64,000 nt of DNA from Candidatus Gastranaerophilales bacterium. GTDB taxonomy: Bacteria > Cyanobacteriota > Vampirovibrionia > Gastranaerophilales > Gastranaerophilaceae. Position numbers and translations under genes: made by a program. The stretch is taken from NCBI GenBank assembly GCA_944326555.1, contig CALVEK010000005.1, positions 35,454 to 99,453 of the forward strand, given 5' to 3'. Positions 1 through 7,285 of the stretch are shown piece by piece; position 1 is the stretch's first letter; each line of letters begins with the position of its first letter. The notes under the pieces are model-generated. The model was given only the letters and a program-made list of their open reading frames with translations. It ran no database searches and was not told where the DNA came from.

Positions 1-454
1 CTTCTGTTTCTGTCTTTGTTTCGATTTCATCCCTAGAGTCTTCAGTATAATTTTCTTCCTTGTTTTCTGTATCATTGTCTATATGATCAGTCATTGGTAT
101 ATATTGTTCTGACGGTGTTTCGTTTTCTGTGTTAAGAGGAGCTTCCGGTGTATTTTCTTCAAGCTCGTTTTTTATTTCTTCCTCAACATCTTTTGTGCAA
201 ATACCCAAAGTAGCAGCAGCAAGTTCTGTTTGCTGTGATTGTGATTCTATAAGAGAAAGTTTTGAATTTATGCTGTTTATAAGTGAATTGATACTTAACA
301 GTTGAGATTGGTTTAATGTAATATCACCCAATTTTAGCCATATATGCTGATTTGCGGCTTCTTCTTTTTCTATGATATTACTTAACTCAAAAACGATGTC
401 TGCAGGAGTTTTTGCCTGAGACAAATCAATAATATATCTTTTATTTAAATCCAT
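1..454 (-). CDS. MinC-like septum-site protein, N-terminal part (runs off left edge)
   Basis: About 151 residues are readable from an ATG at 454, which is preceded on the minus strand by an AAAGGA ribosome-binding site; the C-terminus lies outside the window. Residues 30-90 read as a compact alpha/beta domain with a WLKLGDITLNQSQLLSI segment followed by SQQTELAAATLGI. This is the pattern I associate with the N-terminal domain of cyanobacterial MinC (an SxxQTxxAAAxxG core). The rest is a linker very rich in Glu, Thr and Asn. MinC inhibits FtsZ ring assembly away from midcell. The diagnostic C-terminal beta-helix domain is not in view, so the call rests on one motif and could be wrong. Confidence 0.42.
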   Translation of the reverse strand, partial: MDLNKRYIIDLSQAKTPADIVFELSNIIEKEEAANQHIWLKLGDITLNQSQLLSINSLINSINSKLSLIESQSQQTELAAATLGICTKDVEEEIKNELEENTPEAPLNTENETPSEQYIPMTDHIDNDTENKEENYTEDSRDEIETKTETE

Positions 455-581
455 ATCCTTTAACACCCGTTTATTTTTAAATATTGGTATTTGACTTGTA
501 ATTAAAGGATATACGAAATATTTATCAAATACAATTATTTGTAATTTATTGTATCAATTTTTATCAAATCAATTTATTACA

Positions 582-615
582 AAAATAAGACGAGAAAATA
601 TCTGTTTCCTCGTCT
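582..615 (-). terminator. Intrinsic terminator after the coiled-coil protein gene
   Basis: On the minus strand AGACGAG (615-609) pairs with CTCGTCT (594-588) around a 14-nt loop and is followed by TTATTTTT. It sits 2 nt past the stop of the leftward gene at 618-1535. Confidence 0.7.
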
Positions 616-617
616 CA

Positions 618-1535
618 TTAATCATCGTTTCTCTTTTTGATTTTATCATCAAGTTGTTTTTTAGCTTTATTGGCTTCTTTGATTTGTGAGTCCAAATCTT
701 TTATTTTTTGTTCATTTTCTGCAATAAGTCTTTCCTGCTCTGCTATTCCTTCAGTATTTTGTTTTACTTGGTTTGCAAGTTCTTTTCTTTTTGAATCAGG
801 ATAGTTTTTCTTTAAACTTTCTTCGAGTGTTTCGATTTGTTTCTTTATAGCTGTTTTCTGTTCTTCTGTTAAATCAGGATTTGTTAATTTGTTTTTTAAA
901 CCTGAAATATCACATTCTATAGCTTGTTTTTCTGTATCAAAAGTCTGTAGTGCATTTATTAATGCAGGTCTTTTTTCTTCAAGTGTATTTTTTGTATGTT
1001 CCGCTGTACTTTTGTCTCTTACTGCATCATGTTGTTGCTTAGTAGCAGTTGTAATCGCTCTTCCGAGACTTGTTGATGTATCTGCTATATCTGTTAATGT
1101 GCTTTTATCGTCATAGCTGTTTGCTGTTCTGATTAAATCAGACAAGGATGTTTCTACATCCGGGTTAAAGTTTTTAGATGCATCTTCTTTGCTCTTTTTG
1201 CCAAATAAATTTTTTGCCATTGCGTATATGTTGAAACTTGTTACACCCAAACCAAGTACTGCTGCTGTAATCCCAATAGCTTTGCTGGCTGTTTCTGCTG
1301 TTGATGTTCCTGTTGAACCATAGGCAATTCTATCTTTAGTGTAAGGGTAACACCAGTTTGTTGTATTGTATTTTTGAGCACCTGCCCAGATGTTATTGTA
1401 GGACGTTGAGCCTCTCCATCCATCCATTGGCTTTTGTGTCGCTTCGTGGTTACGGTTGAAATTGTTTGAGGTATTACCCGTACCAAGAAAAAGCGATTTA
1501 TTATAACTTTTTAAGCTATTTTCGTTAGGTGCCAT
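618..1535 (-). CDS. Hypothetical protein with C-terminal coiled coil
   Basis: A 305-residue protein I do not recognise. Residues 1-75 are Asn/Thr/Tyr-rich and low in charge (several Trp and Tyr, e.g. DGWRGSTSYNN). Residues 80-110 form a hydrophobic glycine/alanine stretch (ETASKAIGITAAVLGLG) that could be one membrane helix. Residues 115-305 are highly charged with long heptad-like Glu/Lys/Gln runs, so a long coiled coil is likely. No signal peptide is visible. A terminator follows directly and the upstream region is shared with a divergent sugar-kinase gene, so it is probably monocistronic. A structural or envelope-associated role is possible but unproven. Confidence 0.7.
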   Translation of the reverse strand: MAPNENSLKSYNKSLFLGTGNTSNNFNRNHEATQKPMDGWRGSTSYNNIWAGAQKYNTTNWCYPYTKDRIAYGSTGTSTAETASKAIGITAAVLGLGVTSFNIYAMAKNLFGKKSKEDASKNFNPDVETSLSDLIRTANSYDDKSTLTDIADTSTSLGRAITTATKQQHDAVRDKSTAEHTKNTLEEKRPALINALQTFDTEKQAIECDISGLKNKLTNPDLTEEQKTAIKKQIETLEESLKKNYPDSKRKELANQVKQNTEGIAEQERLIAENEQKIKDLDSQIKEANKAKKQLDDKIKKRNDD

Positions 1536-1635
1536 GTTCGTCTCTCTTTTTATACTCTTGTATATATAAAGTATATATCTTTTTTAAAATTGCCAAAATA
1601 GTATATACTTTGTTTACATTTCTTAATATTAAGAT

Positions 1636-1664
1636 TTGACCGTATTTATGCATTGTGATAGATT
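1636..1664 (+). promoter_or_regulatory. Predicted sigma70-type promoter for the PfkB-csaB pair
   Basis: TTGACC (1636-1641), a 17-bp spacer, then TAGATT (1659-1664). The kinase ATG is at 1682 with an AGGG ribosome-binding site in front. The -35 is near consensus; the -10 matches 4 of 6. Confidence 0.5.
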
Positions 1665-1681
1665 CTTTTTAGGGTATTTTT

Positions 1682-2620
1682 ATGGGTGAAAAATTAGATA
1701 TCATAACTATTGGTGAAAGTCTTATTGAACTTTCGAGTCCTCAGAGTCTTGCTTATGCTCAGACTCTCGATAAATATTACGGCGGTGATACCTTGTGTAC
1801 TGCAGTCGCTGCAGCAAGACTGGGGTCTAAAACAGGATATATAACGAGAGTTGGCAATGATCCGTTTCGTGAATTTTTGATGGATAGTTGGCAGCTTGAA
1901 GGGCTTGATATTTCGCAGGTTAAGTTGATAGACGGCTTTAATGGTGTTTATTTTATCGGACATCCAGAGTTTGCAGATAAGGAATTTGTTTATTATCGTA
2001 AAAAAACAGCTGCAACTAAATTATCCATTGATGATATTTCTGCAGATTATATTCTTTCTGCTGACGTCTTTTATTCTACAGGCGTAACACAGTCATTGTC
2101 TTTGTCTGCAAAAGAAGCAGTGAAAAAGGCTTTCAAAATTGCAAATGAGCAAAATATGCTTACAGCCTATGATATAAATTTTGATAACAGATTGTGGTCT
2201 GAACAGGATGCAAAAGATGCCCTTGATGAAGTACAGGATTATTTACAAATAATATTCTTAAGTCTGGAACATGATCTTGTAAGGCTTTTTGATATGGGTT
2301 CTGCAGATAAATGTATAAAATATTTTTGGGATAAGGGGATTAATACCGTTGTAGTCAAGTCTGCTAAGGATAGAGGGTATTTTGTCGGTGTAGAAGGTGA
2401 TATTACTTTTACTAAGTTTTATACTGATGAAGTTGTTGATTCAACAGGGTCGGGTGATGCTTTTAACGGAGCGTTTTTACATGCTCTAAATTCTGGTATG
2501 ACACCTATTGAAGCATCGAGATTGGCTTCTATTGCTGCTGGTCTTCAATGTCATCAAATGGGTGCTATAAAGTCTACACCATATAAAGAACAGGTTTATT
2601 CAGCTTATTATGGGCAATAG
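1682..2620 (+). CDS. PfkB-family carbohydrate kinase
   Basis: A 312-residue cytoplasmic ribokinase-fold kinase that phosphorylates a sugar with ATP. The N-terminus (IITIGESLIELSS) is the usual PfkB opening. The second PfkB signature DSTGSGDAFNGAF lies at about residues 253-265, with the catalytic Asp in GSGD at about 259 and the anion-hole glycines present. Overall similarity is to 2-keto-3-deoxygluconate or fructokinase-like members, but the substrate cannot be read from sequence. The stop is 2 nt before the next start, so it is co-transcribed with the pyruvyl-transferase gene downstream, perhaps by chance rather than shared pathway. Confidence 0.88.
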   Translation: MGEKLDIITIGESLIELSSPQSLAYAQTLDKYYGGDTLCTAVAAARLGSKTGYITRVGNDPFREFLMDSWQLEGLDISQVKLIDGFNGVYFIGHPEFADKEFVYYRKKTAATKLSIDDISADYILSADVFYSTGVTQSLSLSAKEAVKKAFKIANEQNMLTAYDINFDNRLWSEQDAKDALDEVQDYLQIIFLSLEHDLVRLFDMGSADKCIKYFWDKGINTVVVKSAKDRGYFVGVEGDITFTKFYTDEVVDSTGSGDAFNGAFLHALNSGMTPIEASRLASIAAGLQCHQMGAIKSTPYKEQVYSAYYGQ

Positions 2621-2622
2621 GT

Positions 2623-3651
2623 ATGGAAAGTAAGAGTAAAATTATTGCAATTTCAGGATATTATGGTTTTGAAAATTTTGGTGATGAAGCTATTTTAAAG
2701 GTTTTGACATCAGAACTGAAAAATCAGGGACACTCGTTAACAGTTTTTTCCAAAAGTCCTATTGTAACATCTGCTAAGTTGGGCGTAAATTCTATTTACA
2801 CATTTGATATACCAAAGTTAATTGGTTTTATAAAAAATGCCGATGTTTTAATCAGTGGTGGAGGCAGTCTTTTGCAGGATGCAACAAGTATTAAGAGTCT
2901 TTTATATTATCTCTTTGTTATTGCTGTTGCTTTATTTTATAAAAAAGATGTTATTATTTTTGCGCAGGGTATTGGTCCTCTTAAAAATTTCATTGGACGT
3001 TTATTGACAAAGATGCTTTTAAAAAGGTGCAAATATATTACGGTAAGGGATGAGAAAAGTTTGTTCCTTTTGCGAGGATGGAAATTGAATCCAGAATTGG
3101 TCTCTGATCCTGTATGGAATATTGATATAAAAGAATCTGTTTCTATGAAAAGAATTGGTATTCAGCTTCGCAGTTGGAAAGGACTTTCTCAAAAATACCT
3201 TATGGCTTTAGCTAGAGAGGTTGCAACAAGTTTTGCTGATTTTGAAATTTATATATATTCTTTTCAGGAAGCATTAGATTTGTCTTTGTGCAATCATTTT
3301 GAAGCGCAATTGAAGTTGGTAAATCCAAATTTAAAAACTAAAGTATTGAATAATTTGACTATAGATGAGACTATCCAGTCTTTTGCAAATATAGATTATT
3401 TAATTGGTATGCGTTATCACGCTTGTCTTTTGGCTTTAAAATACGGAATTCCTACTTTGGCTCTCAGTTATGATATAAAAGTAGATAAAATTGCGCAAAG
3501 ATTCGGGTTGCCTTGTTCTCATTTAGATGCATCGGAAAATATATCAGATCTGATTGCTGAAATGAAAAGTCTTAATCGTACTGAGTTAAGAAACAAAGCC
3601 GCATCTTGTAGATTTGATTTTTCAAACGTAATTAAAGCAATTGATAATTAA
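2623..3651 (+). CDS. csaB: Polysaccharide pyruvyl transferase, CsaB type
   Basis: 342 residues. CsaB-type enzymes add pyruvate ketals from phosphoenolpyruvate to cell-wall-linked polysaccharide; pyruvylated polymers are the anchor for SLH-domain proteins. Family marks: YYGFENFGDEAIL near residues 12-24, GGGSLLQD near 84-91, and the C-terminal GMRYHACLLAL with a following YDIKV. The fold is GT-B-like with no signal peptide, so it acts in the cytoplasm. The window also encodes an exported SLH-domain protein at 53532-54965, which fits a CsaB-SLH anchoring system. The gene starts 2 nt after the kinase stop. Confidence 0.82.
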   Translation: MESKSKIIAISGYYGFENFGDEAILKVLTSELKNQGHSLTVFSKSPIVTSAKLGVNSIYTFDIPKLIGFIKNADVLISGGGSLLQDATSIKSLLYYLFVIAVALFYKKDVIIFAQGIGPLKNFIGRLLTKMLLKRCKYITVRDEKSLFLLRGWKLNPELVSDPVWNIDIKESVSMKRIGIQLRSWKGLSQKYLMALAREVATSFADFEIYIYSFQEALDLSLCNHFEAQLKLVNPNLKTKVLNNLTIDETIQSFANIDYLIGMRYHACLLALKYGIPTLALSYDIKVDKIAQRFGLPCSHLDASENISDLIAEMKSLNRTELRNKAASCRFDFSNVIKAIDN

Positions 3652-3711
3652 TGACAGTGTTTTTATTTGTACAAAAATATAAATTTTTATATTTTTTAAT
3701 AATTGTTTCCT

Positions 3712-3719
3712 GTATAATA
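3712..3719 (+). promoter_or_regulatory. TG-TATAAT -10 element upstream of the MarC gene
   Basis: TGTATAAT at 3712-3719, about 50 nt before the MarC ATG at 3771. No good -35 is seen. The same TGTATAAT string precedes other genes here (19184, 52669, 56169). Confidence 0.4.
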
Positions 3720-3770
3720 TAAACACTTGCAGATTGTAAGTATTAGTAAGTCTTATTGAAAGGTTTTTTG

Positions 3771-4415
3771 ATGTTAGAACATATACATGCATTTTTGAGC
3801 TATTTTTCAAAATTGTTTGTTACCTTAGATGGAATCGGTTTAGCTCCTGTATTTATTGCATTGACGGCAAATTCCAAACAAAAGTGGCGCAATATTATGA
3901 TGAATAAGGCAGTTGTTATTGCTTTTTTTATCCTTTTATTCTTTGCCTATACTGGTTCCGTAGTGCTGGATTTGTTAGGAATAAGTCTAACTGCTTTGAA
4001 GTTGGCAGGTGGTATATTGCTGTTGATTATGGCAATTGATTTAGTTTTGGGTAATCCTGAACCTGCTATGAATAACGAAAATAAAGAGGAAAGAAAAGAA
4101 TCTATGAAAAGGACAGATATTTCTGTATTTCCTCTCGCTATACCGTTATTGTCAGGTCCTGCAACAATAACAATGTTAACCATTTGTATGAAAAATGCGG
4201 TTGGAAATCCTATTGACCGTTCTTTAATTATTGCTGCATTAGCGGTTAATTTGGTAGTTTGCTGGTTGATACTGAAATTTGCTTCAAAAGTAAGTCAAAT
4301 CCTTGGTAAGACAGGAGTCAGCGTAATTAATCGTATAGTAGGAATATTGTTGGCAGCAATGTCTTGTGAGTTCTTGATGACAGGGCTTATTGAGATATTA
4401 AAAAGTATAAAATAA
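3771..4415 (+). CDS. MarC-family integral membrane protein
   Basis: About 214 residues from the ATG at 3771, chosen over an upstream in-frame TTG at 3756 because AAAGG (3759-3763) is well placed before it. It has six hydrophobic segments, conserved small-residue patches (LTANSKQKWR after helix 1, a LAGGILLLIMAIDLV helix) and the typical mid-protein PLAIPLLSGPATITM. MarC/YchE proteins are inner-membrane proteins of unresolved function; early claims of a multiple-antibiotic-resistance role were not upheld, and some members are annotated as small-neutral-amino-acid transporters. It is followed 16 nt later by nadA and may share its transcript. Confidence 0.85.
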   Translation: MLEHIHAFLSYFSKLFVTLDGIGLAPVFIALTANSKQKWRNIMMNKAVVIAFFILLFFAYTGSVVLDLLGISLTALKLAGGILLLIMAIDLVLGNPEPAMNNENKEERKESMKRTDISVFPLAIPLLSGPATITMLTICMKNAVGNPIDRSLIIAALAVNLVVCWLILKFASKVSQILGKTGVSVINRIVGILLAAMSCEFLMTGLIEILKSIK

Positions 4416-4431
4416 CTTTGAATAAAAGAAA

Positions 4432-5361
4432 GTGATTGTGAAATTGGATAACAAAGCAGAAATAATCAATAAAATTAATAAATTAAAAAAAGAAAAAAAT
4501 GCAATAGTTCTTGCTCATACGTACCAAAATGTTGAGATAGATGAGGTTGCGGACTTCTCGGGAGATTCCTTATATTTGAGCAGGATGGCGGCTTCTACTG
4601 ATGCTGATATTATTGTTTTTGCAGGTGTATATTTTATGGCAGAAACTGCAAAGATTCTTTCTCCTAAAAAAACTGTTTTGCTTCCTAATTTAGAAGCCGG
4701 TTGTGCAATGGCTGATAAGATTAATCTTAAACAGTTGAGGGAGTTTAAGGAAAAATATCCTGAAATACCGGTTGTTTGCTACGTAAATTCTACAGCGGAA
4801 GTTAAATCTGAATCTGATATATGCTGTACAAGCGCAAATGCTGTTAATGTTGTAAAATCTCTAAATTCTGAGAAAGTTTTGTTTGTCCCTGATCAGCATT
4901 TAGGCTCTTATGTTGAGTCTCAGTTAGATGGTGTAAAGGTAATTACGTACTCTGGATTTTGTCCTATTCACCATGAAATAACGGTTGAAGATGTAAATAC
5001 TAAGAAAAAATTATACCCTAATGCAAAGGTAATGGTTCATCCGGAGTGCACAAGTGATGTTACCGCATTGGCTGATTTTGTCGGTTCTACTACCGCAATA
5101 ATAAAAGAGGTTAAAAATAGTAAGGATAATGAGTTTATAATTGTTACAGAAAAAGGTGTTGTTGACAGATTGAAGAGAGATTGTCCTCAAAAATCATTTA
5201 TACTTGTTAACGAAAGAGCTATTTGTAACTCTATGAAGCTAATTACTCTTGAGGATATATTGGCTGCTTTAACAGAGGAAAAGCATAAAATAGAAGTTGA
5301 TTCGAATATTGCACAAAAGGCACTTGCTGCAATTGATAGAATGGTTAAAATTAACGGATAA
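4432..5361 (+). CDS. nadA: Quinolinate synthase
   Basis: 309 residues. It condenses iminoaspartate with dihydroxyacetone phosphate to quinolinate in de novo NAD synthesis, using a labile 4Fe-4S cluster, in the cytoplasm. The three cluster cysteines are visible in EAGCAMAD, the CCTSANA segment and HPECTSD. The opening LAHTYQNVEIDEVADFSGDS and the SGFCPIHH segment are also typical. The start is GTG at 4432 or GTG at 4438; the latter leaves better spacing to AAGAAAG. nadB and nadC are not in the window. A bidirectional terminator follows. Confidence 0.95.
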   Translation: MIVKLDNKAEIINKINKLKKEKNAIVLAHTYQNVEIDEVADFSGDSLYLSRMAASTDADIIVFAGVYFMAETAKILSPKKTVLLPNLEAGCAMADKINLKQLREFKEKYPEIPVVCYVNSTAEVKSESDICCTSANAVNVVKSLNSEKVLFVPDQHLGSYVESQLDGVKVITYSGFCPIHHEITVEDVNTKKKLYPNAKVMVHPECTSDVTALADFVGSTTAIIKEVKNSKDNEFIIVTEKGVVDRLKRDCPQKSFILVNERAICNSMKLITLEDILAALTEEKHKIEVDSNIAQKALAAIDRMVKING

Positions 5362-5370
5362 GAATAGAAC

Positions 5371-5407
5371 AAAAAATCCTGAGTTAAATATAAACTCAGG
5401 ATTTTTT
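5371..5407. terminator. Bidirectional terminator between nadA and ispF
   Basis: A perfect hairpin AAAAATCCTGAGTT / AACTCAGGATTTTT with a 7-nt loop. It has A-run and T-run flanks on both strands and lies between two convergent genes. Confidence 0.85.
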
Positions 5408-5419
5408 ATATTTTACTTT

Positions 5420-5905
5420 TTATACAGCAATTTCTTCCAGTAAAACAATTGCATCAACTGCTAAGCATTTCCCCTCACCTATTGGCCCCATCCATTCCAT
5501 GGATTTTGCTTTAATTGAAACTTGATTCATATTGAGGTTTAGTATATTTGCTAAGTTCTTTTGTATATCTCTGATAAATGGTCCTAATCTTGGTTGCTGT
5601 GTTTTGATTGTTGCATCTATATTATTGATTTTGTAACCTTCTTTTACTACAAGATATAATGTTCTTTCCAATAATTCGGTACTGTCGCAACCGTAATACT
5701 GAGGGTCATTGTCAGGAAAATGTTGACCTATATCTCCTAATGCTAACGCACCAAGTAGTGCATCAATAATTGCGTGGCAAAGTGCATCTGCATCAGAATG
5801 CCCTAATAAACCTTTATTGTGTTCGATTTTTACTCCACCTAAGATTAAATCTCTATCCACTGCAAATTGATGTAAATCAAAACCTTGTCCAATTCTATAT
5901 TGCAT
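5420..5905 (-). CDS. ispF: 2-C-methyl-D-erythritol 2,4-cyclodiphosphate synthase
   Basis: 161 residues, normal IspF length. It cyclises CDP-methylerythritol 2-phosphate to MEcPP in the non-mevalonate isoprenoid pathway. Metal ligands are visible in GFDLHQF (Asp/His near residues 8-12) and in the second zinc-site segment LGHSDADALCHAIIDALLGA. The C-terminal KAKSMEWMGPIGEGKC is the family end signature. The start overlaps the stop of the upstream HAD gene by 11 nt, so the two are translationally coupled. ispE, the preceding step, lies separately at 41463. Confidence 0.96.
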   Translation of the reverse strand: MQYRIGQGFDLHQFAVDRDLILGGVKIEHNKGLLGHSDADALCHAIIDALLGALALGDIGQHFPDNDPQYYGCDSTELLERTLYLVVKEGYKINNIDATIKTQQPRLGPFIRDIQKNLANILNLNMNQVSIKAKSMEWMGPIGEGKCLAVDAIVLLEEIAV

Positions 5906-6713
5906 ATTTTTCCCCTATAAATTTAGAAACAGCAACGGCTACACCGTCGTTGTCCACTGTTTCTGTAATATAATCCGCTATTTTTTTTAAATCTTCTGTT
6001 GCATTACCCATTGCAACCTTTATACCTGCAGCAAGAAGCATTTCTATATCATTATCCTGATCTCCGCAGGCCATAATCTCTTCCTTTTTTATATTCCACA
6101 TATCAGCAAGGAATCTGACAGCATTACCTTTTGTTGCATCTATACTTGAAAATTCACAAAAACGTGGTGTAGACCTTATAACATATAACTTATCTTTATA
6201 CTTTTTAGACATTTCATTTTGCAAGTTTGCTATTAATTCTGTATCATCATCAATAGCAAGAATTTTATTCAAACCTTTTAAGTCAAGATTATCGCAGTTT
6301 CCAATGATTTTGTAAGAAAGATTTCTTGCGTCTACGTACTGTCTTATAAGTGGTGAGTCATTTTCTACCATCAAAACATCATTGATGTACAAATTGAAAA
6401 ATACATTTCTTGCTTTTAAATCTTTTATTACTTCTCTGGCTATCTCTGTAGGCATTGTTTTTTCGCAGAGAGTTTTGCTGTCTTCATAAAAGTTTTTTAC
6501 GAGGCCTCCTTGGTAACAAATCACAGGGGTTGTGAGTCCAAGTTCTTTGGCAATAAATTTTGTAGCGGCATACATTCGACCTGTACACAGTACAACTTTT
6601 ATTCCGTCATTTGCCAAATTTTGTAAAGTTCTTTTAACCCTTTCGGATGCAGTATAATCTTTTTTGAATATTGTACCGTCTATATCTAAGACGAGCATTT
6701 TGATTTTGTTCAT
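5895..6713 (-). CDS. HAD-superfamily phosphatase, Cof subfamily
   Basis: 272 residues. Motif I LDIDGTIF is near residues 8-15 (nucleophile and acid/base Asp), a motif II-like LCTGRM near 42, and motif IV GDQDNDIEML near 216. The large cap between motifs II and III is characteristic of Cof/YkrA-type sugar-phosphate or nucleotide phosphatases. The physiological substrate is not readable. It lies between the NUDIX gene (29 nt gap) and ispF (11 nt overlap) in a leftward operon with aspS. Confidence 0.88.
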   Translation of the reverse strand: MNKIKMLVLDIDGTIFKKDYTASERVKRTLQNLANDGIKVVLCTGRMYAATKFIAKELGLTTPVICYQGGLVKNFYEDSKTLCEKTMPTEIAREVIKDLKARNVFFNLYINDVLMVENDSPLIRQYVDARNLSYKIIGNCDNLDLKGLNKILAIDDDTELIANLQNEMSKKYKDKLYVIRSTPRFCEFSSIDATKGNAVRFLADMWNIKKEEIMACGDQDNDIEMLLAAGIKVAMGNATEDLKKIADYITETVDNDGVAVAVSKFIGEKYAI

Positions 6714-6742
6714 CTGATTTTTATTCTTAATTCTTTTAGATA

Positions 6743-7285
6743 CTATATCTCTTTACTTGCTCTCAATATTGCACAAATAGTTTTTGCGTCATTTATTGTA
6801 CCATTTTTTATTAAATTGTGCACTTCTCTTAACGGAAGTTCAAAATAATCAAGAACTTCTCCCTCGTCAGGACAAGGTTTATCAAATGAGAGATTTTCTG
6901 CATGGAACAGATAAAGTTTTTCATCGCAAATTCCAAAAGTAGTAAATATGTAACCCAGAGATTTCCAGTTTTTTGCTACATATCCAGTTTCTTCTTTCAA
7001 TTCTCTTTGTGCTGCAAACAAAGGATCTTCTCCTTTTTCCAGTCTGCCTGCAGGCAATTCTGTTTGAACAGATTTAACTGCGTAGCGGTATTGTTTCACC
7101 AACAATACGTTACCATTATCTTTTTGGGCAAAAATTACAACACCGCCGGGGTGATGAATTATTTCTCTGTTTCTGTGATATTCTTTTTCACCGTCGGATA
7201 ATATTATTTCATCATTTGTAATATCAAAAATCCGTCCTTGATAGACGGTTTTTGATGATAAAGTTTTTTCTTCAAATTTATCCAT
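6743..7285 (-). CDS. NUDIX hydrolase, probable ADP-ribose pyrophosphatase
   Basis: 180 residues. A complete Nudix box (G-x5-E-x7-REUxEExGU) is present as GRLEKGEDPLFAAQRELKEE followed by TGY at about residues 80-102. The preceding VLLVKQYRYAVKSVQTELPAG and the following FTTFGICDEKLYLFHAENL fit ADP-ribose or NDP-sugar pyrophosphatases of the NudF/YqkG type, which recycle ADP-ribose to AMP and ribose 5-phosphate. Its start overlaps the last base of the aspS stop codon (position 7285 is shared), so it is probably translated from the aspS transcript. Confidence 0.88.
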   Translation of the reverse strand: MDKFEEKTLSSKTVYQGRIFDITNDEIILSDGEKEYHRNREIIHHPGGVVIFAQKDNGNVLLVKQYRYAVKSVQTELPAGRLEKGEDPLFAAQRELKEETGYVAKNWKSLGYIFTTFGICDEKLYLFHAENLSFDKPCPDEGEVLDYFELPLREVHNLIKNGTINDAKTICAILRASKEI

